The notes below the pieces were generated by a model. The model was given only the letters and a program-made list of their open reading frames with translations, made no database searches and was not told the origin of the DNA. Below are positions 50,702-59,103 of a DNA stretch of 64,000 nucleotides, one piece after another; within the stretch, counting starts at the first letter, position 1; each line of letters starts with the position of its first letter. The stretch comes from Gillisia sp. Hel1_33_143 (GTDB taxonomy: Bacteria; Bacteroidota; Bacteroidia; Flavobacteriales; Flavobacteriaceae): contig NZ_LT629737.1 of the NCBI RefSeq assembly GCF_900104765.1, forward strand, positions 2,976,001 to 3,040,000, in the 5' to 3' direction. Position numbers and translations under genes: made by a program.

Positions 50702-50885
50702 AAAAAAGCCTGTATTAGCATTGATTTTGCATAAACTCCTTAAAACAAGTATAGGGCTAACAAGCTGATCAAGAATCCGTTCTACCAATAAATTGGATGA
50801 CGGCGCGCTTTTACAACTAAAACTCACCCTTTTTAAAGAATCTTTGTTGAGTTTATCAAAAATAAAATCACTAATACAGGCAGTA
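50702..50885 (-). ncRNA. ssrS: 6S RNA (6S-Flavo type)
   Basis: Non-coding RNA that binds sigma-70-type RNA polymerase by imitating an open promoter. On the minus strand the ends pair in a long stem: GCCTGTATTAG (50708-50718) with CTAATACAGGC (50871-50881), then TGATTTT (50722-50728) with AAAATCA (50864-50870), then ATAAACTC (50731-50738) with GAGTTTAT (50849-50856). Next comes a large unpaired central part and a top hairpin near ATCC/GGAT (50775-50798). Seven T follow the 3' end. The place next to zapA is where many bacteria keep 6S RNA. The ends are approximate. Confidence 0.82.
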
Positions 50886-50909
50886 AACCTTTGTGTTATT
50901 TAAATGAAC

Positions 50910-51203
50910 TTATGTTGCTAAATGTTGTTGAAGAAGATCATTAAGTGCTTTTAATTTATCTTCTGCCAATTGTATCTCGCTGGAATTATCTATAGTTTTC
51001 TGCTCTGTTTGGGCTGCAAATTGTAAAGCGCACATAGCCAATACATCTTGCTTATCCCTTACCGCATAACTTTGCTCAAATTGCTTGATCATTGCCTCGA
51101 TCTTCTTTGCAGCTTTACGCAAACCTTCTTCCTGGCTAGCCTGGATGGTTAACGGATATACTCTATCTGCAATAGAAATCTTTATTTTAAGCTTATCAGA
51201 CAT
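50910..51203 (-). CDS. zapA: Cell division protein ZapA
   Basis: Small Z-ring-associated protein, 97 residues, that bundles FtsZ filaments. The N-terminal globular part has KIKISIADRVYPLTIQASQEEGLRKAAKKI, quoted here as the region ~4-33, and the C-terminal part (~40-97) is a helical coiled coil with DVLAMCALQFAAQTE. Length and pattern match ZapA. The gene is 9 bases downstream of a coiled-coil partner gene and 25 bases before the 6S RNA, a common arrangement. Confidence 0.93.
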   Translation of the reverse strand: MSDKLKIKISIADRVYPLTIQASQEEGLRKAAKKIEAMIKQFEQSYAVRDKQDVLAMCALQFAAQTEQKTIDNSSEIQLAEDKLKALNDLLQQHLAT

Positions 51204-51212
51204 TAATTTTCT

Positions 51213-51503
51213 TTATTCAGATAATTGAACAATACATTGATCAATTTCTCTTATCAAGCTGTTTATTTTGAGCTTAGTTTCCTTTTTGTAATCTTTACTG
51301 CCTAGCATCGCGTTAGCTGCCTTTAGAGTTTGTATTTGATATTCAGAATTCTTTGCTTCTTCAATCAACCGTTGATTCTCTTGTTTTAAAAACTGCAATT
51401 CTTCTTCAGCATTATGATGTGTTTGTTTAAGTACATCATACCTGTGAAGCAATTTGCTTATTCTATTTTCAAGACTATCAACTATTTCACTAAAATCACT
51501 CAT
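51213..51503 (-). CDS. Coiled-coil protein upstream of zapA
   Basis: A 96-residue protein, almost entirely helical with heptad-like spacing (SLENRISKLLHRYDVLKQ, then LQFLKQENQRLIEEAKNSEY). It contains no domain I recognise beyond the coiled coil. The position directly before zapA, with a 9-base gap and a shared promoter, is like that of ZauP in Caulobacter or ZapB-type proteins. A role as a ZapA partner in cell division is likely but inferred only from position and shape. Confidence 0.75.
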   Translation of the reverse strand: MSDFSEIVDSLENRISKLLHRYDVLKQTHHNAEEELQFLKQENQRLIEEAKNSEYQIQTLKAANAMLGSKDYKKETKLKINSLIREIDQCIVQLSE

Positions 51504-51530
51504 AAAAGCTCAACGTGCTACTTCTTCCCA

Positions 51531-51561
51531 CAAAGTTAACATACCGCTTGAAATTTCCCAA
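51531..51561 (-). promoter_or_regulatory. Promoter of the zapA operon
   Basis: On the minus strand TTG (51561-51559), a 20-base spacer and TAACTTTG (51538-51531) fit the Bacteroidota promoter pattern. Transcription would start near 51524, about 20 bases before the coiled-coil gene. Confidence 0.65.
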
Positions 51562-51687
51562 TACTTTTAAATCTATTTTCAAAAACCTATAGTTTCAGGG
51601 CAATTGACGCAGTATAAACTCGTTACTTATCCTTAAAAGTTTAATTATATTTACATCTCAATAAAAATCTCAATTTCATTGTTATCT

Positions 51688-53376
51688 ATGAAGAAAATTC
51701 TAGCCATCTTTATCCTTCTTTCTACAGGTATTTCCCAGGCACAATCTAGTATTCCTTCCAATTATTTTAAAAATCCATTAGATATAGATCTGGTGTTGGC
51801 AGGTTATTTTGGAGAATTGCGCTCCAATCATTTCCACAGCGGATTCGACATTAAAACACAGCAGAGACAAGGTATAAATGTTATTGCTGCAGGTGATGGA
51901 TATATTAGCAGAATTAATATCTCCAATTATGGATATGGAAAAGCTTTATATATACAACACCCTAATGGATATACTACGGTATACGGTCATCTCAAGAAAT
52001 TTTCTCCAGAAATAGAAGCTTATATCAAAAAGCTACAATATGCCAAAGAATCTTATGAGATAGAAGTTTTCCCTGAAGCAAAAGATCTAGCATTAAATCA
52101 AGGAGACTTAATTGCATATAGCGGTAATACCGGCGGAAGCGGTGGGCCACATTTACATTTTGAAATTAGAGATGGGCAACAAAGACCTATGAATCCAGCA
52201 TTATTTGGTATAGATATAAAAGATACACAGGCACCTATCATTAACAGCCTTTACGTTTACCCCCTTGGAGAAGAAGCTCAAGTAAATGGATCTGCGCAGC
52301 GCCAAAGATTAAAATTAACACCCTTAAGTGATGGAAGCTTTAAAGCCGAAGAAATAGATGCCTGTGGCGAAATTGGTTTTGGGATTTCCACTTTTGATAG
52401 ACAGGATGGAGCTCCAAATCAAAACGGAATCTACAAAATAGAAACAAAGCTTAATGGAGATAAGGTTTTTGAAATAAAAATGGATAAGTTCTCATTTGCT
52501 GAAACCCGACACATTAATCAACTTATTGATTATGAATATTACAGCAGTAATAATAGCAGAATAACAAAGCTTTATAGAGGCTCAAATAACCCTTTAAGCA
52601 TCTACGAAGAAGTAGTTAATAATGGCACCTTAGACATTAAAGACAGCTTAGATTATATGTTTAATATTAGTGTTGCAGATTTCAAGGGAAATATAAAGAT
52701 GATTAGAATTCCGATTAAAGGAAAACAATCCCTTGTAAGAAATCCAAAAAATATTAAAAAGACAGATTATTTTGTACAGGCCAATGAAGCTTTTTCAACT
52801 GAAAATGGCCCTATAGATGTATATATACCTAAATCCAGTCTTTACGAAGATACTTACCTGGATATCGAATTTAAGGGAGACACCATTTACCTAAACGAAG
52901 ACAATATTCCTATTCAGAACTATATTACCATTGGATTTGATGTTAGTAAATATAATGCTGAAGATCGAGATAAAATGTTTATCGCTAAATTGAACAAGCG
53001 CGGAAGACCATCCTACTCCAGCACTAAAAAGAAAGCGAATAGATTTACTACAGGAGTTAGAAATTTTGGAACTTATACCCTAGCCTCAGATAAGAATGCA
53101 CCTTCTATCTATCCGGTTAACTTTAAAGACGGCCAATGGATATCTTCTAATAAAGATATAAGCCTTAAAATTTCTGATGATCTCTCTGGCATCAATAGTT
53201 TTAGAGCTACCGTAAATGGAAAATGGATCTTAATGGAATATGAGTATAAGAATAACACAATCACTCATGACTTTAGTGATGATGTTGTAACAGAAACCGA
53301 AAATATCCTTAAGGTTATAGTTACAGATAATGTGGGAAATAGTAAAACCTACGAAGCTACTTTCTTTAGAAAATAA
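51688..53376 (+). CDS. M23 family metallopeptidase
   Basis: Secreted protein of 562 residues that probably cuts or binds peptidoglycan crosslinks. A Sec signal (MKKILAIFILLSTGISQA) is followed by the M23/LytM domain (~30-170): FHSGFDIKT carries the first His/Asp pair and GGPHLHFEIRDG carries the HxH. YGHLKKFSPE also fits the fold. The metal ligands are all present, so it is probably active. The remaining ~390 residues are beta-rich and unassigned; they may anchor it or bind substrate. Confidence 0.92.
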   Translation: MKKILAIFILLSTGISQAQSSIPSNYFKNPLDIDLVLAGYFGELRSNHFHSGFDIKTQQRQGINVIAAGDGYISRINISNYGYGKALYIQHPNGYTTVYGHLKKFSPEIEAYIKKLQYAKESYEIEVFPEAKDLALNQGDLIAYSGNTGGSGGPHLHFEIRDGQQRPMNPALFGIDIKDTQAPIINSLYVYPLGEEAQVNGSAQRQRLKLTPLSDGSFKAEEIDACGEIGFGISTFDRQDGAPNQNGIYKIETKLNGDKVFEIKMDKFSFAETRHINQLIDYEYYSSNNSRITKLYRGSNNPLSIYEEVVNNGTLDIKDSLDYMFNISVADFKGNIKMIRIPIKGKQSLVRNPKNIKKTDYFVQANEAFSTENGPIDVYIPKSSLYEDTYLDIEFKGDTIYLNEDNIPIQNYITIGFDVSKYNAEDRDKMFIAKLNKRGRPSYSSTKKKANRFTTGVRNFGTYTLASDKNAPSIYPVNFKDGQWISSNKDISLKISDDLSGINSFRATVNGKWILMEYEYKNNTITHDFSDDVVTETENILKVIVTDNVGNSKTYEATFFRK

Positions 53377-53395
53377 TTAAAATTTCATAAAAATT

Positions 53396-53440
53396 AAGCC
53401 TCTATTGATATAAACAAATGATTTAACCAATAGAGGCTTT
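53396..53440. terminator. Terminator between convergent genes
   Basis: AAGCCTCTATTG and CAATAGAGGCTT form a 12-base perfect stem around a 20-base loop between the M23 gene and the cysteine desulfurase gene. The loop is long, so efficiency is uncertain. Confidence 0.75.
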
Positions 53441-53459
53441 TAAATTAAATATCAAGCAT

Positions 53460-54608
53460 TTACTTATCAATAAACTCCTTCAAAGTTTCTATCACATAAT
53501 CTATTTCTGCCTTAGTATTATATCTAGAAAAAGAAAAGCGAATAGATGGTTTTTTAAGATCCTCCTCCTCTAAAAATGCACTTAAAACATGAGAACCTTT
53601 ATCGCTTCCACTCTGGCAAGCACTCCCTTTAGAACAGGCTATACCTTTAAGATCTAATTGAAATAACAACATCAAGGCCTTTTCCGCAGAAACTGGTAGA
53701 CAAACATTAATTAGAGTATAAGTGCTTTTCTCAAGATCTTTAGAGTTCCCATTAAATTTAATGCCAGGAATTTCATCTTCTAAACGCTGAATAAAATAGG
53801 ACTTAAGAGAAGTTATATACTCTCTTTCTTCATCCATATCTCTGTGGGCAAGTTTCAGCGCTTCCTCCAGACCTACAATATTATGAACACTTTCTGTTCC
53901 CGCTCTATGACCGCGTTCTTGCTCTCCGCCAAATATCAATGGTTTTAAGCCACTATGCTTTCTTACAAAGGCAAAACCAACTCCTTTTGGACCATGAAAT
54001 TTATGAGCACTTACCGCTGTAAAATCTACCGGTATACTACCAAAGTCTAAGTTGAAATGCCCTACAGACTGCACCGTATCACATTGAAATAAAGCTTTAT
54101 TAGCTTTGCACAACCCACCAACTTTATTGATATCTAGAATATTTCCAACTTCATTATTTACATGCATGAGACTCACCAGAGTTTTCTTAGTAGTATCCTG
54201 CAACAGCTCATTTAAATGATCAAGATCTACCTCACCAGTCTTAGTGATTTTTACATGCACAATTTCTACATCAAAACATTCTCTCAATTGGTTTACAGTG
54301 TATAATACTGCATGATGTTCTATTGGCGATGTTATAATTCTTCTCACATCAAGATCTCTAACCGCAGAATTTAAAGCTAAATTATCTGCTTCTGTACCTC
54401 CCGAAGTAAATACTATTTCTGATGCAGATACATTTAAGAACCCTGCTACAGTCTTTCGAGCATTCTCAATTAAAGATTTAGATGACCTTCCGTAACTATG
54501 TGTAGATGATGGGTTTCCGTAATTTTCTCTCATTACAGTAATCATTCTATCTATTACCTCATCGCGCATCTGAGTAGTTGCCGCGCTGTCTAGATATACT
54601 TTTTCCAT
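53460..54608 (-). CDS. Cysteine desulfurase (IscS/NifS family)
   Basis: PLP-dependent sulfur donor of 382 residues from the ATG at 54608; a GTG two codons earlier is less likely. The PLP lysine is in AVSAHKFHGPKG (~202) and the catalytic Cys331 is in SKGSACQSG. The loop around that Cys is long, as in IscS (class I). It is not near iscU or suf genes. It probably serves Fe-S cluster or tRNA thiolation needs, whereas the desulfurase at 18466 sits in the molybdenum operon. Confidence 0.92.
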   Translation of the reverse strand: MEKVYLDSAATTQMRDEVIDRMITVMRENYGNPSSTHSYGRSSKSLIENARKTVAGFLNVSASEIVFTSGGTEADNLALNSAVRDLDVRRIITSPIEHHAVLYTVNQLRECFDVEIVHVKITKTGEVDLDHLNELLQDTTKKTLVSLMHVNNEVGNILDINKVGGLCKANKALFQCDTVQSVGHFNLDFGSIPVDFTAVSAHKFHGPKGVGFAFVRKHSGLKPLIFGGEQERGHRAGTESVHNIVGLEEALKLAHRDMDEEREYITSLKSYFIQRLEDEIPGIKFNGNSKDLEKSTYTLINVCLPVSAEKALMLLFQLDLKGIACSKGSACQSGSDKGSHVLSAFLEEEDLKKPSIRFSFSRYNTKAEIDYVIETLKEFIDK

Positions 54609-54671
54609 GGGCACAAAAATAAAAGAAATAAAATTATTTATAGGAAGCTATCGTATAAAAACTTAAAGGTT

Positions 54672-54679
54672 TATTTTTG
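54672..54679 (+). promoter_or_regulatory. -7 box for the Asp-rich lipoprotein gene
   Basis: TATTTTTG matches TAnnTTTG and lies 15 bases before ATG 54695, which supports that start over the TTG at 54677. No TTG is visible at -33. Confidence 0.55.
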
Positions 54680-54694
54680 TTGAAAACCGTAGTC

Positions 54695-55699
54695 ATGCGC
54701 AGTGCCTTTGCCTTTATCTTAATTAGTCTTTTTCTAGTTTCATGCAGTGATGGAGATCTTATTGTCTCTACCTTTGACTTTGAGGATAGCACATTAAGCT
54801 TATGTGGAGAAAATGAAACTCAGGTATTTTTTAATATCAATAATGACAATATTAATGAAACTATTTCATTTAAAACCAATAGAACTGCTTTCGGTAATTC
54901 TACTGAATTTAAGGATTATTTAGTAGAAAATAGTACCGTTAACGCGATAACTAATGATACCAATGCTGTAATTAAAATTGCACTTAATTCTAACAATGAA
55001 ATCATATATAGAACCTACGACGGAGAGGTTACCAGTTCATATTTTTGTAATGAGATCCCTCCAAGTTCTCCTAAAGTTATCAACGAATATAAGAGCGTTT
55101 CCGGGGATGTAGATTCCTTCTTAGAAATTACTACCAGCGTATTAATAGGTGATGATGATGATGGAGATAATATTTCTAACGTAGATGAAGGAAAGGGTAC
55201 TGGAAAAGATACCGATGGGGATACGATTCCAGATTATTTAGATGTAGATGATGATGGAGATAATGTTCTTACTAACACAGAAAGAATTGCTAACCCTGGA
55301 GATCCTACTACAGATGATGGCTACTTAGATACAGATGAAGATGGCATTCCTAATTATCTGGATGATGATGACGATGATGATACAATTCCTACAAGATTAG
55401 AGATCACCTCTGCAGCACAATCTCCTACACTAAATAAGAACGAAGCTAATATTGCGAAATATCTTGATAGATTTAGCAAAGATAAATTTGATGGAGAACC
55501 AAATGTAATAACAAACAACATTAGCCTAAAATACGTTTCTAGACTTACCGCAAAGAATGTTAAGTTTAAAAAGCAGGGAGATAATGGAGAGGAAATTTCT
55601 TATACAAGTTTTGTTCTAGGAACATTTACATCTGACGCTATTAGAACAGAAATTATACCTATAACTACAGAAGAAGAAATTAGTTCTAGAATCAATTAA
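54695..55699 (+). CDS. Lipoprotein with Asp-rich thrombospondin type 3-like repeats
   Basis: A 334-residue predicted surface lipoprotein from ATG 54695; the signal ends in FLVSC (Cys17). An N-terminal part (~20-150) is strand rich and unassigned. Residues ~155-235 hold calcium-binding-type repeats such as DDDDGDNISNVDEG, DTDGDTIPDYLDVDDDGDN and DTDEDGIPNYLDDDDDDD, the pattern of thrombospondin type 3 or Bacteroidota surface proteins. It has no clear T9SS C-terminal domain. Calcium binding is likely; the function is unknown. It ends 12 bases from the convergent Smr gene. Confidence 0.85.
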   Translation: MRSAFAFILISLFLVSCSDGDLIVSTFDFEDSTLSLCGENETQVFFNINNDNINETISFKTNRTAFGNSTEFKDYLVENSTVNAITNDTNAVIKIALNSNNEIIYRTYDGEVTSSYFCNEIPPSSPKVINEYKSVSGDVDSFLEITTSVLIGDDDDGDNISNVDEGKGTGKDTDGDTIPDYLDVDDDGDNVLTNTERIANPGDPTTDDGYLDTDEDGIPNYLDDDDDDDTIPTRLEITSAAQSPTLNKNEANIAKYLDRFSKDKFDGEPNVITNNISLKYVSRLTAKNVKFKKQGDNGEEISYTSFVLGTFTSDAIRTEIIPITTEEEISSRIN

Positions 55700-55711
55700 A
55701 ATATAAGGAGT

Positions 55712-56263
55712 TTAATTATTTTGAAAGAAATAAACTTCTGTTGCGCCAACGCCATATTTTTGATAATCTGCATCATAAAATTTAAGATTATCATACCTAC
55801 CAAGCAAAAAATCTAACTCTGCTTTAAGCACTCCTTCTCCAACACCATGTATGAATACAATTTTCTGAATACGCTTTCTCATAGCAAATTCTAATTGGTG
55901 TTTTGCAGTATCAATTTGAAGGGTTAGTATATCGTAATTGCTCATCCCCCTAAAAGATCTCACTAATTTTTCTATATGAAGATCCACTTCCATGGGTGGT
56001 GCATTTCTTTCTTTAGGCTTCACCCTAATAGATCTTGACTTTTTTGAAGCTTGTTTCTCTCTCAAAATATCAGAAACAGGAACATCACTAGTTGCTATTA
56101 ACCTACTCTGCTCATCGTCTAATCTAACCAGCTCAGAAGGATGATAGTCTAGCAAAAACCCTTCTGTAGTTTCTACAGTTACAGTAGATGCATCAATATT
56201 CACCACAACACCCTCTAGAGCATCATCAAGAACTTCAACCTTATCATTTACCTGAAAAATCAT
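55712..56263 (-). CDS. Smr domain protein (DUF2027 type)
   Basis: A 183-residue protein with an N-terminal barrel-like domain (VNDKVEVLDDALEGVVVNID, ~4-23) and a C-terminal Smr domain (~90-180). The Smr nuclease-like motifs are MEVDLHIEKLV (the DLHG-like signature, here D-L-H-I) and KIVFIHGVGEGVLKAEL. Smr domains nick or bind DNA or RNA and occur in MutS2; this is a stand-alone form without the MutS ATPase. It overlaps the small membrane protein gene by 4 bases. Confidence 0.9.
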   Translation of the reverse strand: MIFQVNDKVEVLDDALEGVVVNIDASTVTVETTEGFLLDYHPSELVRLDDEQSRLIATSDVPVSDILREKQASKKSRSIRVKPKERNAPPMEVDLHIEKLVRSFRGMSNYDILTLQIDTAKHQLEFAMRKRIQKIVFIHGVGEGVLKAELDFLLGRYDNLKFYDADYQKYGVGATEVYFFQNN

Positions 56264-56475
56264 AGCTCTTCCTCTTTTTTATCAGTATCCTCTAAATGAT
56301 CATCTTTGGTGTAAGACCAATGATTGGTGGCGCGATACAAACCAAACATTATTATTATAAGACCAACTATTTGCAAATATTTACTCTTCTCATCCCCGGA
56401 AATAGTATAGATAATTATTCCACCGCCTATTACTATAAAAATAGTATTGATAAGTTGAGCATTTTTTTTGATCAT
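56260..56475 (-). CDS. Small membrane protein of unknown function
   Basis: 71 residues from ATG 56475; a longer frame to 56607 lacks coding character. Two hydrophobic helices (TIFIVIGGGIIIYTIS, ~11-26, and YLQIVGLIIIMFGLYRA, ~34-50) are followed by a charged cytoplasmic tail (TKDDHLEDTDKKEEEL). I do not recognise a family. It overlaps the Smr gene by 4 bases, so the two are likely translated together, and it is divergent from the T9SS cargo gene. Confidence 0.65.
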   Translation of the reverse strand: MIKKNAQLINTIFIVIGGGIIIYTISGDEKSKYLQIVGLIIIMFGLYRATNHWSYTKDDHLEDTDKKEEEL

Positions 56476-56550
56476 AAATAACTGATTTTTAGCGTTTAAA
56501 AGAATAGTGCAATCTATAAAAAAGCTATTTTTATATAAAAGACTTGTATT

Positions 56551-58365
56551 ATGAAGCAAATATACATCATCGTTTTCTTTTTTATAAGCATTCATGGATA
56601 TTCCCAATTATATATTAAACCAGATGCCAATCAGGATAGCTATGTCTACGTGGAGAGTACTGAGATATTTGTGGAAAAACAAATAGACATAAAGCTACAG
56701 GAATCAGAAAATCAGATATCCGGATTGTTCTTAAGAAATGAAGGGCAGCTACTGCAAGGTAAATCCAACATCCCAAATACTGGAAATGGATTTCTATCTG
56801 TTTTTCAAGAAGGAGAGGCAACCGCGTACACTTATAATTATTGGTCTTTGCCGGTTTCAGATGTAAGTTCAGTAAAAAAAATAGATAATGTACTGTATGA
56901 CCCACTAGATAAATTAAGAAGTAAGAAAATTGAAACCACTACTGCATTGAATGGAAGTTCGAACCCTCTAAAAATTTCAAATAAATGGTTATATAAATTT
57001 TCAGGAGATAATTATTACAATTGGCTTTACATAGGCAATAATTTTGATCTTCTTCCTGGAGAAGGTTTTTCAATGAAAGGAGTAGAAGGCCAAAATATGA
57101 GCATAGTGCTTTATAATATCTTTAATAACCCTGGCAGTAAACAACGATATGATTTTAGAGGTCTCCCAAATAACGGTTCATATGCACTCAATATTCAAAA
57201 AGAGATGAGTCTCCTCGTTGGCAACCCATACCCTTCTGCCTTAGATCTCAATCTATTTCTAACAGAAAATACAAGCATTACCGGGATTGCATATTTTTGG
57301 GATTCTGCTCCAATAGCTTCACATAATTTACGTGATTATGAGGGAGGATATGGAGCTTACTCTCCCGCCTTAGGTGATTATGGCTATGTTCCTCCATTAT
57401 TTAAAAGATATAATTCTTATGGAGATGAATTAACTAGCACTACCAAGAATGGAATTTATTACGGAAGAAGATATGCTCCAATTGCTCAAGGCTTCATGAT
57501 TATAGGCTTATTAGATGGCTTCGTAAATTTTAAAAATGAATACCGATCTTACATAAAAGAAAATGTCCTGAATTCTCATTTTAAAAATCAGAAAAAGGAA
57601 GATGAAATAGGTCTAGAAATTTCGTTTTTAAGATTGAATATAGACTTTGACAAAGAATATTCAAGGCAACTTTTATTATCTAACAACGAGAATTCTACCA
57701 TACATGCAGACAGAGCTATGGATGCAGAAAATATTTCGAAATCTAAATCTGACATTGGATGGCTTATAGATAATAAGAACTTTATAATTAACATACAACC
57801 TATTGAAGCTAACACCAAAATCCCCTTACAGATCATTTTAAGTGAGAATAGAACTATTACATTCCAGGTTGAAAAAATCCATAGTTTTAAACTTCCCATA
57901 TTTCTATATGACGCTTTTACAGAAGAAACTCATTATCTAAGTGACCTTAATGAATTTACTTTCACTCTAGATGAGGGAGTATATAACGACAGGTTTTATC
58001 TTACTTTTCTCAAAGAATATAAACCTAACCATGAAGAAGAAGAAGAAGAAGAAGAAGAAGAAGAAGAAGAAGAAGAAGATCACGCTGAGATAGAAAATGA
58101 AATTCCCCTAACTCCCATAGATAACCTGCAGGCTTATCAAGATCATGATCTCCATAAAATCATAGTGCGTTTACCCAAACTTCTTAATGCTTCAGAAATA
58201 GAATTATTTGATGATCGCGGAAGAAAGATTTTTAAGCTTAAAGCCATTAAAGATGAATTTTTATATGAGCTTCCAACAAATAATTTGAGCCACGGACTTT
58301 ATTTCATAAAAATTAAAAGCACTAAAGGCAATTATATCTCTAAAAAAATAATAATTTCAAAGTAA
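56551..58365 (+). CDS. Type IX secretion cargo protein with poly-Glu linker
   Basis: A 604-residue protein with a Sec signal (MKQIYIIVFFFISIHGYSQ). The large N-terminal part (~25-490) is strand rich and belongs to no family I can name. A run of 15 Glu follows at ~495-509. The last ~85 residues form a T9SS type A sorting domain: ASEIELFDDRGRKIF and LSHGLYFIKIKS then KKIIISK. The protein should be exported across the outer membrane and attached or released. The poly-Glu stretch acts as a linker between cargo and sorting domain. Confidence 0.9.
   Translation: MKQIYIIVFFFISIHGYSQLYIKPDANQDSYVYVESTEIFVEKQIDIKLQESENQISGLFLRNEGQLLQGKSNIPNTGNGFLSVFQEGEATAYTYNYWSLPVSDVSSVKKIDNVLYDPLDKLRSKKIETTTALNGSSNPLKISNKWLYKFSGDNYYNWLYIGNNFDLLPGEGFSMKGVEGQNMSIVLYNIFNNPGSKQRYDFRGLPNNGSYALNIQKEMSLLVGNPYPSALDLNLFLTENTSITGIAYFWDSAPIASHNLRDYEGGYGAYSPALGDYGYVPPLFKRYNSYGDELTSTTKNGIYYGRRYAPIAQGFMIIGLLDGFVNFKNEYRSYIKENVLNSHFKNQKKEDEIGLEISFLRLNIDFDKEYSRQLLLSNNENSTIHADRAMDAENISKSKSDIGWLIDNKNFIINIQPIEANTKIPLQIILSENRTITFQVEKIHSFKLPIFLYDAFTEETHYLSDLNEFTFTLDEGVYNDRFYLTFLKEYKPNHEEEEEEEEEEEEEEEDHAEIENEIPLTPIDNLQAYQDHDLHKIIVRLPKLLNASEIELFDDRGRKIFKLKAIKDEFLYELPTNNLSHGLYFIKIKSTKGNYISKKIIISK
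58033..58077 (+). repeat. (GAA)15 trinucleotide tract
   Basis: Fifteen perfect GAA codons in the T9SS cargo gene encode a Glu run just before the sorting domain. Changes in copy number would alter linker length without shifting the frame. Confidence 0.95.
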
Positions 58366-58379
58366 TTTTTGAGAGAACT

Positions 58380-58667
58380 ATGGAAGACTATTTTCTTCCC
58401 TGCTTAAACAAGCAAATATTTGGAATGGAATGTTATGGCTGCGGAGGCCAGCGTGCAGCTATGCTTTTATTACATGGACATTTTAAAGAGGCGTTCTTCA
58501 TGTTTCCTGCGATCTATAGCCTTTTAATGCTATTATTTTTCTTGGTTTTAAATCTATTTATTAGAATTAAAAATGAATTTAAGATCAAAATGCTTCTTAT
58601 TTATATTAATGTGGCAGTAATATTTATAAATTACAGCATTAAATTATATCACCTTTATCAAATCTAA
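58380..58667 (+). CDS. DUF2752 family membrane protein
   Basis: 95 residues with the DUF2752 signature CYGCGGQRAAMLLLHG (~20-35) after PCLNKQIFGMEC, followed by two transmembrane helices (AIYSLLMLLFFLVLNLF and MLLIYINVAVIFINYS). The cysteines may bind a metal or form disulfides. The function of the family is unknown. It starts 14 bases after the T9SS cargo gene and is followed by a CCC-motif membrane protein, a pairing common in Flavobacteriaceae. Confidence 0.88.
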   Translation: MEDYFLPCLNKQIFGMECYGCGGQRAAMLLLHGHFKEAFFMFPAIYSLLMLLFFLVLNLFIRIKNEFKIKMLLIYINVAVIFINYSIKLYHLYQI

Positions 58668-58693
58668 CAGTCTAATCTATCTTTTTTAAAACT

Positions 58694-59026
58694 ATGAACT
58701 TACAAAAACAAGAACTTCCCAATTCTACTTTAATTCTTATAATGGGCATACTATCTATAGTTGGCTGTTGCTGCTATGGCGCGGTTGGTTTGATATTTGG
58801 GATTGTTGCCGTAATCCTTTCAAAAAAATCCATAGAGATCTATCAATCTAACCCAGAGCTTTACTTAGGATATCAAAATGTAAAAACTGGAAGAATTTTG
58901 GGAATTATAGGTATTGTACTTAGCGCAATAGTTGTTCTCTCTTGGCTCGTAGCTTTAATATTTTTTGGAGGAATGGAAGGTATTTATCATATGCAAGATG
59001 AAGTAATTAGACAATATGGAGGATAA
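58694..59026 (+). CDS. CCC-motif membrane protein
   Basis: 110 residues with two transmembrane segments (IMGILSIVGCCCYGAVGLIF, ~16-35, and GRILGIIGIVLSAIVVLSWL). The triple cysteine in the first helix defines this Bacteroidota family, related to DUF4190. The loop NPELYLGYQNVKTGRILG is also typical. No reaction is known; small membrane regulators or scaffolds are possible. It is 26 bases after the DUF2752 gene, and a strong terminator follows. Confidence 0.88.
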   Translation: MNLQKQELPNSTLILIMGILSIVGCCCYGAVGLIFGIVAVILSKKSIEIYQSNPELYLGYQNVKTGRILGIIGIVLSAIVVLSWLVALIFFGGMEGIYHMQDEVIRQYGG

Positions 59027-59040
59027 TCTAATTTGTTTAT

Positions 59041-59089
59041 AAAAAAAACACCGGTTGTTTCTAATCTGAGACAACCGGTGTTTTTTTTT
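59041..59089. terminator. Bidirectional rho-independent terminator
   Basis: CACCGGTTGT and ACAACCGGTG form the core of a longer stem with a small loop, with eight A before and nine T after. It separates the CCC-motif gene from the convergent hisS. Confidence 0.93.
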
Positions 59090-59103
59090 ATGATATTCAG
59101 AAT

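Noticed and set aside
55712-56263. MutS2 mismatch-repair protein
   Set aside because: Only the Smr domain is present; there is no MutS ATPase core.
57541-57900. 103-codon minus-strand frame in the T9SS cargo gene
   Set aside because: It is antisense to a continuous coding frame and shows no signal or domain.
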